From JAIEPX01 sp963725255 (GTDB lineage Bacteria > Pseudomonadota > Gammaproteobacteria > JAIEPX01), in contig CAVRXV010000004.1 of NCBI GenBank assembly GCA_963725255.1, positions 310,001 to 374,000 on the forward strand: DNA of 64,000 nucleotides, given 5' to 3'. Below the pieces are notes generated by a model that saw only the letters and a list, made by a program, of their open reading frames with translations, had not been told where the DNA came from and searched no databases. Position numbers and translations under genes: made by a program. This document shows, one piece after another, positions 17,568 through 25,967 of this stretch (position 1 is its first letter; every line of letters begins with the position of its first letter).

Positions 17568-17600
17568 GAATCTAGGTTCAAGATTCCGAGTGTAGAATCT
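17568..17600. repeat. Short palindromic repeat related to the MITE-like family at 22413
   Basis: GAATCTAGG at 17568-17576 is followed by AGATTC (17581-17586) and GAATCT (17595-17600) around an 8-base spacer. The same GATTC/CTAGG words form the ends of the longer elements at 22413-22594, 20683-20712 and 24166-24262. This copy is rearranged and sits just upstream of sodB. Confidence 0.5.
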
Positions 17601-17680
17601 TGCTATGAAAAGTCAAGGAACTAATATACAGGCTAGATCGTTACATGGGAGCTGTTGTACCTTAATAGTGGCTTTTTTTG

Positions 17681-17727
17681 TTGATTTGAGGTGGTGTCCA
17701 TGGTATTCTAGTTGAGAATGATTCTCA
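17681..17727 (+). promoter_or_regulatory. Promoter with Fur-like box upstream of the peroxiredoxin gene
   Basis: TTGATT (17681-17686), a 17-base spacer and TATTCT (17704-17709) form a plausible promoter. Immediately after it lies a perfect 7-1-7 palindrome, TGAGAAT-G-ATTCTCA (17713-17727), differing from the Fur consensus TGATAATNATTATCA only at one symmetric pair. The position over the start site suggests iron-dependent repression. Confidence 0.65.
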
Positions 17728-17831
17728 ATATCATTTGTGGGAGACATGAACTTCCAGGGTAATGTGACTTTATTCTAATAGGGGCTTTGTATAGACTACG
17801 TAGCTGGGTTGTAAACTAATGGAGAGAGATA

Positions 17832-18440
17832 ATGAGTGTTTTAGTTGGCCGAAAGGCGCCTGATTTTGTCGCTGCAGCAGTGTTAGCGAATGGTAACATC
17901 GTTGATAAATATAATTTTGCACAAGAAATTAAAAATAAATACGCGTTAGTTTTTTTCTATCCTTTGGATTTTACCTTTGTTTGTCCATCGGAACTTATTG
18001 CATTAGACAAGATGATTGATGCGTTCAAAGAACGTAACGTTGAAGTGATTGCCGTTTCTATTGATTCTCAATTTACACATAATGCATGGCGAAATACGCC
18101 AATTGCTCAGGGTGGTATTGGGCCAGTACGGTACACGCTAGTTGCAGATGTGAATCATGCTATTTGCCAATCTTATGGTGTTGAACACGCAGAAGCAGGT
18201 GTCGCATTACGTGGCGCATTTATTATTGATAGCAATGGCATTGTGAAAGCGCAACTTGTTAACGATTTACCATTGGGTCGTGACATTAATGAAATTATTC
18301 GATTGTTTGATGCGCTTCAATTCCATGAAAAACATGGTGAAGTGTGTCCTGCAAACTGGAATAAAGGAAAAGCGGGTATGGTTGCAACACCTGCAGGCGT
18401 TGCTCAATTCTTATCTGAAAATGCAGAAGATTTGGCTTAA
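17832..18440 (+). CDS. ahpC: 2-Cys peroxiredoxin (AhpC/TSA family)
   Basis: This 202-residue typical 2-Cys peroxiredoxin reduces hydrogen and alkyl peroxides. Peroxidatic Cys51 is in FYPLDFTFVCPSE, resolving Cys172 in HGEVCPANW, and the GGIGPVRY segment is of the sensitive-type GGLG class. No AhpF or thioredoxin reductase is adjacent. The ATG follows GGAGAGA. It is divergent from sodB, has a Fur-like box in its promoter and is followed by a strong terminator. The gene symbol reflects the family; the exact AhpC versus TsaA subgroup is not resolved. Confidence 0.93.
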   Translation: MSVLVGRKAPDFVAAAVLANGNIVDKYNFAQEIKNKYALVFFYPLDFTFVCPSELIALDKMIDAFKERNVEVIAVSIDSQFTHNAWRNTPIAQGGIGPVRYTLVADVNHAICQSYGVEHAEAGVALRGAFIIDSNGIVKAQLVNDLPLGRDINEIIRLFDALQFHEKHGEVCPANWNKGKAGMVATPAGVAQFLSENAEDLA

Positions 18441-18457
18441 TCCAGGTTAATATTCAA

Positions 18458-18495
18458 ATGGCGTCAGAAATCTCTGGCGCCATCTTTTCTTTCTC
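18458..18495 (+). terminator. Rho-independent terminator after the peroxiredoxin gene
   Basis: ATGGCGTCAG (18458-18467) pairs with CTGGCGCCAT (18474-18483) around a six-base loop, with one G-U pair, followed by CTTTTCTTTCTC. Confidence 0.85.
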
Positions 18496-18685
18496 TATAT
18501 TTTTCAATGCCTTATAATTCAAGTGCTTCAAATATTCGCGAAGAAAAACTCAATATGTTTCTTATACCTTAGATATTTCGAGATTTCATTTAAGAATATC
18601 CTTTGAAAATAGCCTTTTTCCTGTTTTTTTCAAAACACAATGCATCCTTTAAGTGTTTCATATTGTTCAATTACATATAAACTGC

Positions 18686-19069
18686 TTGCAAATCATATAA
18701 ATCCTCAATAATATGGCCCTGCATTTTTTGCAGAAAGATTGTTGTGTGAAAACAAATTAAAGTTTGAGTACGCAAGATAACCGCAAAAAAATATGTAAGA
18801 CTGGGGTTCCTTTTTAAAAGGAACTCTGTTATACATTGCGACTGCGAAGATTTTATCTTTGCAAATTGGCCAAAAGTGATATTGCTAGCAACATCCCGTT
18901 TGGCCTCCTTGTGAGGTATCGGGTTGTAATGAATCGGGAAATGGATGTCACCTCGGCTTCGAAGTTAGCGGATCCGCTAGCTTCTTTGTGAAGTGGTTCA
19001 CGGAAGCATGGAATGTGCTAACGTGGGAATTCTGTTTCCTATGTTGAAATTAAAAGGAGATTAGGAAGA
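18686..19069 (+). promoter_or_regulatory. Candidate promoter and long structured leader of the first LbtU-like porin
   Basis: TTGCAA (18686-18691), 17 bases and TAATAT (18709-18714) form a possible promoter, leaving a leader of about 350 nt. The leader holds several hairpins: CTGCA/TGCAG near 18719-18733, GTTCCTTTT/AAAAGGAAC (18806-18824), GGCCAAA/TTTGGCC (from about 18868), and a 24-base near-perfect palindrome around TAGCGGATCCGCTA near 18966-18979. Several ANGGA motifs are present. No protein-coding gene of credible length is seen in 18496-19069. Whether this is a regulatory 5' UTR or a separate small RNA cannot be told. Confidence 0.4.
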
Positions 19070-20545
19070 ATGAACTTTAAACCTGTTGTTGCTTCCTTAT
19101 TTGCTCTAGGACTCGTGAGCGCGCCAGTAATGGCTGCTAACGAAGGAAAAGAGCATCATAAGCATCAAAAGCATCATGCTCGTCATCATGAGCATCACGG
19201 CGTAAGAGCCGAACACGCAATGTCTAGCGAAAATTTTGCGCAAGAGCGCTTTATCAACGCTAGCAATGCAAAATCACCAGTCGCTTCTTTCGACTGGATG
19301 AATCGCATTCATTTCAGTGGCATGATCAACGTTGACGGTAAATATACTAACCGTGGACCGTTGGGAACTGTTTCTGGATTTCGTGTTCATCAATACTCTG
19401 CTGAATTAAATGTAAACAATGCAAACTTGTTTGTTGACGTGGATGTTAACCACTGCGTTACAGGCCATATTGGACTTGCATACGTTGCTGATTCAGTGAA
19501 TTTATTTGATCTTGGTATCAATACCAGCGATGGTCTCGAAGCTTATACAGATAGCATCCGTTCTGATAAAGGAGCTGTTTGGGCTAACGGACATTTAGGA
19601 GTTGATGAAGCGTATATCACAGTTCGTGATTTCTCTGCTTCACCCTTCTATTTCCGCGCAGGTAAAATGTATGTTCCATTTGGATACAATCCAGATATCT
19701 ATCCAATTACCGAAAGTTTGACTCAAGTATTGTCTCAAACTCGTGCTACTACTGCACAATTGGGTTGGATTAGCAATTATGGCTTGTATGCTTCAGTATT
19801 TGCTCTTGATGGTGCTCAAAGCGGATATTTCCGTGTAAGAGATCAAGACAATCGTGAAGGTGATGAACGTGGTGCACGTTCTTTCACTCGAGTCGAGAAC
19901 TGGGGTGCAAATGTTGGGTATTGCAGCGCTTACGATGATGTACGTTATCATTTAGGTGCTTCATACTTAAAAGATATTCGTGATGTAGAATATCTTGCTG
20001 CTGTTGAAGATCTAAGTCGATTTAGCACTATACCAAACGCTCCACGCGTTGCGCTTCTTCGTCAATCAGGTGGTGCAGCGTTCCACGGGGATGCTACATA
20101 CGGTCCAGTTTATTTCAGTGCAAACTATGTTGCGGCACTTCGTAACTTAGATCCTCGAAATAACAGACCTGCTCATCATCATCATGATAACGATACTCGA
20201 GCTAAAGCTGGAGATCTTACTGGTACTTATTTCACCAATCTGGTGGGATATAATACTGGTTTCAGCTTAGGCTATCAGCGTTCATGGGATGCGGAACGAA
20301 TTCTTCTCCCAAGATGGCGTTATCAAGGTGATATATGCGTAAATGTTTTACCACATACAACATTAGCGTTTGAATATCACTATGATCGTGACTATGGTTC
20401 AAGCAACCACCACAGAGACGGTTTTGCTCCTGTAGCTGATGAAGCTGCATTCCGTCAAAGTGAAGGTGGCGATGAACATCATCATCATCATGACAACCAC
20501 CGTAATAACAGTACGGCGGCAGTTCGTTTAGGCGTTGTGTTCTAA
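19070..20545 (+). CDS. LbtU-like outer-membrane porin with histidine-rich segments
   Basis: This 491-residue protein starts with a signal peptide (MNFKPVVASLFALGLVSAPVMA) and ends in Phe after alternating beta strands (VRLGVVF), an outer-membrane barrel signature. The block YFRAGKMYVPFGYN followed by QTRATTAQLGW resembles the Legionella LbtU siderophore porin family. Three histidine clusters stand out: about residues 29-44 after the signal (HHKHQKHHARHHEHH), about 365 (AHHHHD) and about 465-475 (EHHHHHDNH). They are probably exposed loops or a periplasmic N-terminal metal-binding tail. The paralogue at 22678 lacks them. AAAAGGAG precedes the ATG. Iron or siderophore uptake is an inference from the family. 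Confidence 0.8.
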   Translation: MNFKPVVASLFALGLVSAPVMAANEGKEHHKHQKHHARHHEHHGVRAEHAMSSENFAQERFINASNAKSPVASFDWMNRIHFSGMINVDGKYTNRGPLGTVSGFRVHQYSAELNVNNANLFVDVDVNHCVTGHIGLAYVADSVNLFDLGINTSDGLEAYTDSIRSDKGAVWANGHLGVDEAYITVRDFSASPFYFRAGKMYVPFGYNPDIYPITESLTQVLSQTRATTAQLGWISNYGLYASVFALDGAQSGYFRVRDQDNREGDERGARSFTRVENWGANVGYCSAYDDVRYHLGASYLKDIRDVEYLAAVEDLSRFSTIPNAPRVALLRQSGGAAFHGDATYGPVYFSANYVAALRNLDPRNNRPAHHHHDNDTRAKAGDLTGTYFTNLVGYNTGFSLGYQRSWDAERILLPRWRYQGDICVNVLPHTTLAFEYHYDRDYGSSNHHRDGFAPVADEAAFRQSEGGDEHHHHHDNHRNNSTAAVRLGVVF

Positions 20546-20565
20546 TCAAACGATCTAGACTCTGT

Positions 20566-20600
20566 GAAAAAGCCCGCTTTTGCGGGCTTTTTCTTTTTTG
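20566..20600 (+). terminator. Rho-independent terminator after the porin gene
   Basis: GAAAAAGCCCGC (20566-20577) pairs with GCGGGCTTTTTC (20582-20593) around a short loop and is followed by TTTTTT. The A/T symmetry could also stop transcription coming from the rnt side. Confidence 0.93.
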
Positions 20601-20682
20601 GAAAAGTAAAAAGCAGGTCAAAGAAGAAAAGATAGTGGTGACTGTAGGAATGAGTGAATTAATTTTTACTGGTTAATACTTT

Positions 20683-20712
20683 AACCTAGATTCTGCAGTT
20701 GGAATCTAGGTT
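20683..20712. repeat. Minimal copy of the CCTAGATTC palindromic repeat
   Basis: AACCTAGATTC (20683-20693) and GAATCTAGGTT (20702-20712) form a perfect 11-bp inverted repeat around TGCAGTTG. The left 19 bases equal the terminal inverted repeat of the element at 22413-22594, so this looks like two fused ends with the interior lost. It ends two bases from the rnt stop codon. Confidence 0.75.
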
Positions 20713-20714
20713 TA

Positions 20715-21353
20715 TCAGGTTTCATTTTCTGGAAGAGTCAGGCTCTGCCAACGATTAAAAATTGTGCAAAATAAATCAGCGGTTTTTTCTGCGTCGTAAA
20801 TTGCAGAATGGGCCTCTTCAGAATTAAATTCCAATCCTGCTTTATTTAATGCTTTAGACAAAACGGTCTCGCCGTAAACAAGGGCAGAAAGTGTTGCTGT
20901 ATCTAAACTCGTGAAATTGTGAAAAGGATGATTTTTTAATCCCACGCGACTAATCGCCTTTTTAATAAACGCTAAATCAAACCATGAATTGTGACCGACT
21001 AGCACAGCTCGATGACAACGATGTTCTTTGAGTGCAGCCTGAATGGGTGTAAACAGGGTTTCTAGTGCAACAGCTTCAGATTTTGCTAATCGAAAAGGGT
21101 GGTAAGGGTCTATGCGATTAATTTCTAAGGCCTTGGGATTTAGATGAGCGCCTTCAAAAGGAATAACATGACAATGAATGGTTTCTCGTCGCGTTAAAAT
21201 GCCTGTTTCGTCAATATTCAGCATGACAGCGGCAATTTCGAGCAGTGCGTCTGTTTCGGGTTCGACACCACCGGTTTCAACATCAACCACGACAGGAATA
21301 AATCCACGAAAACGATTTTTAAATGTTATTTTTTTCATTTTTTGATCTGCCAA
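20715..21353 (-). CDS. rnt: Ribonuclease T (RNase T), DEDD exonuclease
   Basis: This 212-residue 3'-5' exoribonuclease trims tRNA and other stable RNA 3' ends. The N-terminus KNRFRGFIPVVVDVETGG carries the first acidic pair of the DEDD site. VGHNSWFDLAF and HSAIYDAEKTADLF provide the remaining Asp residues and the catalytic His. The start lies inside the last 19 bases of pyrC, so the two are translationally coupled. Confidence 0.93.
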   Translation of the reverse strand: MADQKMKKITFKNRFRGFIPVVVDVETGGVEPETDALLEIAAVMLNIDETGILTRRETIHCHVIPFEGAHLNPKALEINRIDPYHPFRLAKSEAVALETLFTPIQAALKEHRCHRAVLVGHNSWFDLAFIKKAISRVGLKNHPFHNFTSLDTATLSALVYGETVLSKALNKAGLEFNSEEAHSAIYDAEKTADLFCTIFNRWQSLTLPENET

Positions 21354-22369
21354 TTAATTGTTTGATTTGCAAATAAAGGAACCACGCGGCTACTTCCAAA
21401 TGCGTAATATGATGGAACGTCCCAGGGTTTTTTTTCTACTGTGATTTTTCTTTGATTAATGGGCAGTTGATAAAATTGAGCGCCAAAATGGCTACAAAAT
21501 CCTTCAAGTTTGTCGAGTGCATTATTTTCTTCGAATAATGAAGTATATAATGGCAGAGCGACTGGAGCTGTATAAATTCCGGCGCAACCACAGTGCGTTT
21601 CTTTTGTTTCGATACTGTGAGGGGCGCTGTCAGTGCCCATAAAAAATTTTCCGTTGCTATTGATGGCTGCTTTGATGAGGGCTTGTTGATGTTTAGCTCT
21701 TTTGAGAATAGGTGCACAATAATGATGTGGATGAACGCCGCCTACTAAAAGATCGTTGCGATTCAATAATAAGTGATGGATTGTGATGGTAGCAGCAATG
21801 TAGTCGGATGCTGTTGTGACAAAATCAACCGCTTCTTGTGTGGAAATATGTTCAACTACTATTCTCAAGTTAGGAAATGCGCGATGAATAAAGTCGAGCA
21901 CATTTGAAATAAATAAAGCTTCGCGATCAAAAATATCGGTTTGTGGGTCTGTCACTTCACCATGAATTAATAAGGGTAAATTAACATCTTGCATTGTTTC
22001 GAAGATGTGTGACATTTTTTTCCAGTCACGGATTCCAGCTTGTGAATGCGTTGTTGCTCCAGCGGGGTAATATTTTATCCCGTAAATAATACCAGATTCT
22101 TTTGCTGAAATAATATCATCTGAGGTTGTGTTTTCAGTCAGGTATAGTGTCATCAGTGGCTGAAAGGATTGGTCTGCTGGCAAGTGCTCCAAAATTCGTT
22201 GCCGATATTGTTGTGCGAGTTCTGTATTGGTGACAGGAGGTTTTAAATTTGGCATGACAATTGCTCGCGCGCAGTAGTCAACGCAATGAGGAACCGTTGT
22301 GGCGAGTAAATCGCCATCGCGTAAGTGGATGTGAAAATCATCCGGCATTGTCATGGTTAATGTTTGCAT
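21335..22369 (-). CDS. pyrC: Dihydroorotase (PyrC)
   Basis: This 344-residue class II dihydroorotase closes carbamoyl-aspartate to dihydroorotate in pyrimidine synthesis. Zinc-site motifs are DDFHIHLRDGD at the N-terminus, the carboxylated-lysine region GIKYYPAGATTHS, LLIHGEV, VEHISTQEAVD and GTDSAPHS. The length matches E. coli PyrC. It overlaps rnt by 19 bases and is the upstream gene of that pair. The region upstream holds a MITE-like element. Confidence 0.95.
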   Translation of the reverse strand: MQTLTMTMPDDFHIHLRDGDLLATTVPHCVDYCARAIVMPNLKPPVTNTELAQQYRQRILEHLPADQSFQPLMTLYLTENTTSDDIISAKESGIIYGIKYYPAGATTHSQAGIRDWKKMSHIFETMQDVNLPLLIHGEVTDPQTDIFDREALFISNVLDFIHRAFPNLRIVVEHISTQEAVDFVTTASDYIAATITIHHLLLNRNDLLVGGVHPHHYCAPILKRAKHQQALIKAAINSNGKFFMGTDSAPHSIETKETHCGCAGIYTAPVALPLYTSLFEENNALDKLEGFCSHFGAQFYQLPINQRKITVEKKPWDVPSYYAFGSSRVVPLFANQTINWQIKK

Positions 22370-22412
22370 GGTTCATTTCTTCACAAAAATAGAATACAAC
22401 TGATATTCGTTT

Positions 22413-22594
22413 AACCTAGATTCTGCAGTTGGGATCATAGCGAGAGGTTCTAAGGTGCTGAAGATAAAGACTTTTTGAAGTGTTTTTTATTGATGGCGTA
22501 CTCACCTGTACGGTGAAATAAAAAATGCTTCAAAAAGTCTTTAGATTCAGTGCATTAGGGCCTCGTAGTAGATTCCAACTGCAGAATCTAGGTT
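22413..22594. mobile_element. Full-length MITE-like palindromic element (182 bp)
   Basis: The ends are AACCTAGATTCTGCAGTTGG (22413-22432) and its inverse at 22575-22594. The interior continues the symmetry: AAAGACTTTTTGAAG on the left mirrors CTTCAAAAAGTCTTT on the right, so the whole unit can fold into one imperfect hairpin with a tip near GTACTCACCTGTAC. It has no coding capacity. Related partial copies lie at 17568, 20683 and 24166. No target-site duplication was identified with certainty. It occupies the gap between pyrC and the second porin gene. Confidence 0.8.
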
Positions 22595-22677
22595 ACATAA
22601 CTACAGTATAGTAAACAAGGCTATTTTTAATTATACTCCGAGATTCTATGTGAGTCACTTCAACAGGAGTTTATAGG

Positions 22678-24066
22678 ATGAAAAGTTTAATATTAGGTTT
22701 CGCGAGTCTGAGTATAGCATTTTCTTCTGGAATGGCATTAGCAGACGAAGGTCAGCATGATTCTAAGGTCAAATCATTCAAAGCAAATACAACTACAACC
22801 GAAGATTCCACTGTGTTCACGCGTGGTGATACTGTAGCGACTTCACCGTATATCGGGATTCGGTCAGCATTCAACGCCAGTGATTTAATTGTTAATTTAT
22901 CTTCAATGAATGAAGATCTACGCTTTTTACAAGAGCAACAAAAAATCGCTAAAATTCTTAAAAATCAACATCTTCCCTATGTTGATCATCCTGTCATTGA
23001 GCTCAGTGGTGATGTAGTAGGTCAGGCCTATTGGGCGCAGTCTTATCACCGAGCTTCTCGACATGATATTAACTTAACGAATACCCGGTTTGATGTGTTC
23101 GCTCATGCGAGTGAGTGGGCGATGGGTTATATTTCCTTTAATTATGACAATTCTGGAGTTGACGAGCTGCTGCAGGGTTCCGGATTTAGATTGGGGAATT
23201 CTAGAATATTTTTGGAGCGCGCTTTCCTTACAATTGGTAATTTACAATATTCACCCGTTTATTTTTCTTTAGGGCAAATGTACGTGCCCTTTGGACGCTA
23301 TGCGACCAGTGCGGTCACGACGGCTCTTACTACTGCTTTAGCTCAAACCAATACTCGTGCCGCTTTATTGGGTGTGAATTACGAAGGATTTTATGGCTCC
23401 GTTTACGGTTTCCGGGGTGATAGTGATGTTCACAGCACCGGAATCAATCAGTGGGGTGCTAATGCGGGTTATCGCTATACTTGTAATGATATTTCTGCAG
23501 AAGCTGGCGCTGGTTATATTGCCAATATCGCAGACTCTACGGGTATGCAGAGAACAGGTTTTTTTGATCGTGATGAATTCACAGGTTTTGGAGTGAGTCG
23601 CCAAACTGAAAAACTGAAACATCGTGTTCCAGCCTTCGATCTGCATACTGAGTTGGGTTACCAATCTTTCGGGTTCAATGCTGAATATATTGCAGCAACA
23701 CGCCATTTTGTGACAGGCGATATGAATTTTAATGGGCATGGTGCGCAACCAACAGCTTTGCATGTTGAGGCAAACTATAGATTTGAGCTAGGCGCATTTC
23801 CTGCTGCTATAGCTGCTGCTTATGATCGTTCACATGATGCTCTGGCGCTTAACTTACCTAAAGATAGTTACATCGGTACTTTCAACGTTTCCTTGTGGAA
23901 AAATACTATTGAAAGTCTTGAGTATCGCTACGACGAAAATTATCACGGTCATGACACCTCAGCTGGTTTAGCTCCAAGCACTGGAGGAACTGCTGTAACC
24001 GCTCCTGGACCACATGGTGGCGGACATCGAAACTTATTCCTTGCGCAAATCGGTGTTTATTTCTAA
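22678..24066 (+). CDS. LbtU-like outer-membrane porin (second copy)
   Basis: This 462-residue protein has a signal peptide (MKSLILGFASLSIAFSSGMALA) and a C-terminal barrel strand ending in Phe (AQIGVYF). YFSLGQMYVPFGRYATSAV, then QTNTRAALLGVNYEGFYGSVYGF, parallels the LbtU-like block of the porin at 19070, so the two are paralogues. The N-terminal part (about residues 80-105, MNEDLRFLQEQQKIAKILKN) looks like a short coiled coil in the periplasm. It lacks the histidine clusters of its partner. AACAGGAG precedes the ATG. Substrate specificity is unknown. Confidence 0.78.
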   Translation: MKSLILGFASLSIAFSSGMALADEGQHDSKVKSFKANTTTTEDSTVFTRGDTVATSPYIGIRSAFNASDLIVNLSSMNEDLRFLQEQQKIAKILKNQHLPYVDHPVIELSGDVVGQAYWAQSYHRASRHDINLTNTRFDVFAHASEWAMGYISFNYDNSGVDELLQGSGFRLGNSRIFLERAFLTIGNLQYSPVYFSLGQMYVPFGRYATSAVTTALTTALAQTNTRAALLGVNYEGFYGSVYGFRGDSDVHSTGINQWGANAGYRYTCNDISAEAGAGYIANIADSTGMQRTGFFDRDEFTGFGVSRQTEKLKHRVPAFDLHTELGYQSFGFNAEYIAATRHFVTGDMNFNGHGAQPTALHVEANYRFELGAFPAAIAAAYDRSHDALALNLPKDSYIGTFNVSLWKNTIESLEYRYDENYHGHDTSAGLAPSTGGTAVTAPGPHGGGHRNLFLAQIGVYF

Positions 24067-24081
24067 TTAGAAGATTGCATT

Positions 24082-24114
24082 ACTCCACTGCTATTGTGGC
24101 AGTGGAGTGTGTTT
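24082..24114 (+). terminator. Rho-independent terminator after the second porin
   Basis: ACTCCACTGC (24082-24091) pairs perfectly with GCAGTGGAGT (24099-24108) around TATTGTG, followed by GTGTTTT. Confidence 0.85.
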
Positions 24115-24165
24115 TAAAATATCAGTGGTTCCCTGAAAATTAAGCAATGTGGGCCAGAGATACAC

Positions 24166-24262
24166 CGAATCTAACTGTGATCCTAAAAAAACACGTCAAA
24201 AAGCCTTGATCTTCAGCACCTTAGGCCCTTTCGCTACAATCCCAACTGCAGAATCTAGGATA
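24166..24262. mobile_element. Half-copy of the MITE-like element
   Basis: From about 24194 the sequence reads CGTCAAAAAG, then CTTCAGCACCTTAG, then CCCAACTGCAGAATCTAGG. It matches the inverse complement of the left arm of the element at 22413-22594. The other end (24166-24183) keeps only a degraded version of the terminal repeat. It looks like an internally deleted, drifting copy. Confidence 0.65.
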
Positions 24263-24263
24263 A

Positions 24264-24374
24264 TCAGCCAAAACGAAGTACATAACCCATGTTTCGGCTG
24301 GGTATGTCTTATACCCAGCCAAATACTGTTATTTTGCTTGCATTTTGGCTGAGTATGGGTCATAATCAGCCGAT
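24264..24374 (+). promoter_or_regulatory. Cluster of GGCTGGGTAT palindromes upstream of the AAA ATPase gene
   Basis: TTCGGCTGGGTAT (24293-24305) and ATACCCAGCCAAA (24311-24323) form an almost perfect inverted repeat with a 5-base centre. Further copies of the word lie on both sides: CAGCCAAAA near 24266 and TTTTGGCTGAGTAT near 24343. GTCATAAT near 24359 could be a -10 region. The arrangement suggests a cooperative operator for the ATPase gene. Confidence 0.5.
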
Positions 24375-24393
24375 ACAAACCAGGACAGAAGTT

Positions 24394-25845
24394 ATGGATA
24401 AAATATTTGGGCGTCAACAAGAGCTGAAATTGCTCGATGAAGTGTATTCTGCAACAGAGGCGCAATTCATTGCTGTCTATGGTCGTAGGCGTATCGGTAA
24501 AACTTATTTAATAAACCACTACTTTCAGAATAAGGGATATTATTTTGAGTTCACTGGAGTTAAGGATGCCAGCTTACAAACGCAATTGGTCAATTTCCAA
24601 ATTGCTTTTGCTGAGGCATTCTTCTATGGGATGCCGCAGCCGCGCCCATCATCATGGGCTATGGCTATGACACAACTTAGAAAGCATGCTCAACAATTAC
24701 GGCAAGATAAAAAAATCATTGTATTTATTGACGAGATACCCTGGTTAGCGACACCGAAATCGGGATTTTTGGGGGCGTTGGATCATGTGTGGAATCGCTA
24801 TTTATCCCGCATGCCTAATGTAGTGCTTGTAATATGTGGGTCAGCAGCGTCTTGGATGATTGATAACATAATTTACGATACTGGCGGGTTATATGGGCGA
24901 TTATCAAAAGAAATTCACTTGCACCCTTTTAATTTGCACGATGCTAAACAATATTTATCCTACAGAAATGTGGAGATTAATTATAAGCAAATTGTGGAGC
25001 TCTATTTTGCTATGGGTGGTGTCGCAAAATATTTAAACAATGTTAAAGCGGGCATGTCTTCAGCTCAAATAATTAATGATGTTTGTTTTACCCGGGATGG
25101 ATTTTTATTTAATGAATTTAATAAGCTTTATCAATCATTATTCAATAATTTTGAGAATCACATTAAAATTGTTCGCACACTGGCTCAAAAGACCAACGGA
25201 TTGTCCAGAGATCTGTTGTTGAAGAAAGCTGGAATTTCTACAGGTGGAACAGCCACTAAAGTGCTTGAAGAATTGCTACAATCAGGATTTATTATGACGG
25301 TACCACTATTTGGATCTAAAAGTACCATCTTCAAACTCATCGATTTTTATTCATTATTTTATTTGCACTGGATTGAGCCTATCCAAGATGCGGGCTTAGA
25401 ATCAACCGATAATGATTATTGGTTTAAGTTATATGGCAAACCAAAGTGGTTTTCTTGGGCAGGTCTTGCATTTGAAAATGTTTGTTTGATGCATGTGGAG
25501 CAGATAAAGCGTGCACTCGGAATTTCAGGTGTAAGCACGAGGGTATCTGCATGGAGATACTATCCGGAATCTGATGAAACACAAGGAGTTCAAATAGACC
25601 TTGTGATTGATCGTGACGATCAATGCATTAATTTATGTGAAATGAAATTTTCAGATTCTGAATTTAAGGTCACTAAGGAGTACGCTGAAAAACTCAATCG
25701 TAAAAAAGCTATATTCAGGCAAATCACAGGAACTAAAAAAGCGTTATTCACAACCCTTATTACGACCTACGGTGTAATTGAAAATTCTAATTACAATGAA
25801 TGCGTTCAAAAACAGATCAAGCTCGATGATATATTTGAAGAGTAA
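24394..25845 (+). CDS. AAA ATPase of the archaeal-type/DUF234 family
   Basis: The protein is 483 residues from the ATG at 24394 (MDKIFGRQQELKLLDEVY, a typical start). An upstream in-frame ATG at 24289 lies inside the operator-like palindromes. Walker A is GRRRIGKT (30-37) and Walker B KIIVFIDEIPWL. A winged-helix region follows (about 270-310, LSRDLLLKKAGISTGG). The C-terminal DUF234-like domain carries VQIDLVID and LCEMKFS, reminiscent of PD-(D/E)XK nucleases. Such orphan ATPases are common in mobile or defence-related contexts, but the role here is unknown. It has no co-oriented partner. Confidence 0.82.
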   Translation: MDKIFGRQQELKLLDEVYSATEAQFIAVYGRRRIGKTYLINHYFQNKGYYFEFTGVKDASLQTQLVNFQIAFAEAFFYGMPQPRPSSWAMAMTQLRKHAQQLRQDKKIIVFIDEIPWLATPKSGFLGALDHVWNRYLSRMPNVVLVICGSAASWMIDNIIYDTGGLYGRLSKEIHLHPFNLHDAKQYLSYRNVEINYKQIVELYFAMGGVAKYLNNVKAGMSSAQIINDVCFTRDGFLFNEFNKLYQSLFNNFENHIKIVRTLAQKTNGLSRDLLLKKAGISTGGTATKVLEELLQSGFIMTVPLFGSKSTIFKLIDFYSLFYLHWIEPIQDAGLESTDNDYWFKLYGKPKWFSWAGLAFENVCLMHVEQIKRALGISGVSTRVSAWRYYPESDETQGVQIDLVIDRDDQCINLCEMKFSDSEFKVTKEYAEKLNRKKAIFRQITGTKKALFTTLITTYGVIENSNYNECVQKQIKLDDIFEE

Positions 25846-25967
25846 AAGGGGATGGGGATCATTTTATCTAAAATAAGTTGGGCAAAACGGTTTCCCTGTT
25901 TTTGTAAACGTAACAGCACTGTAGCACCAACCAGTGGTGCACATTTTTAGCTGGAATTCTTGTTGAA

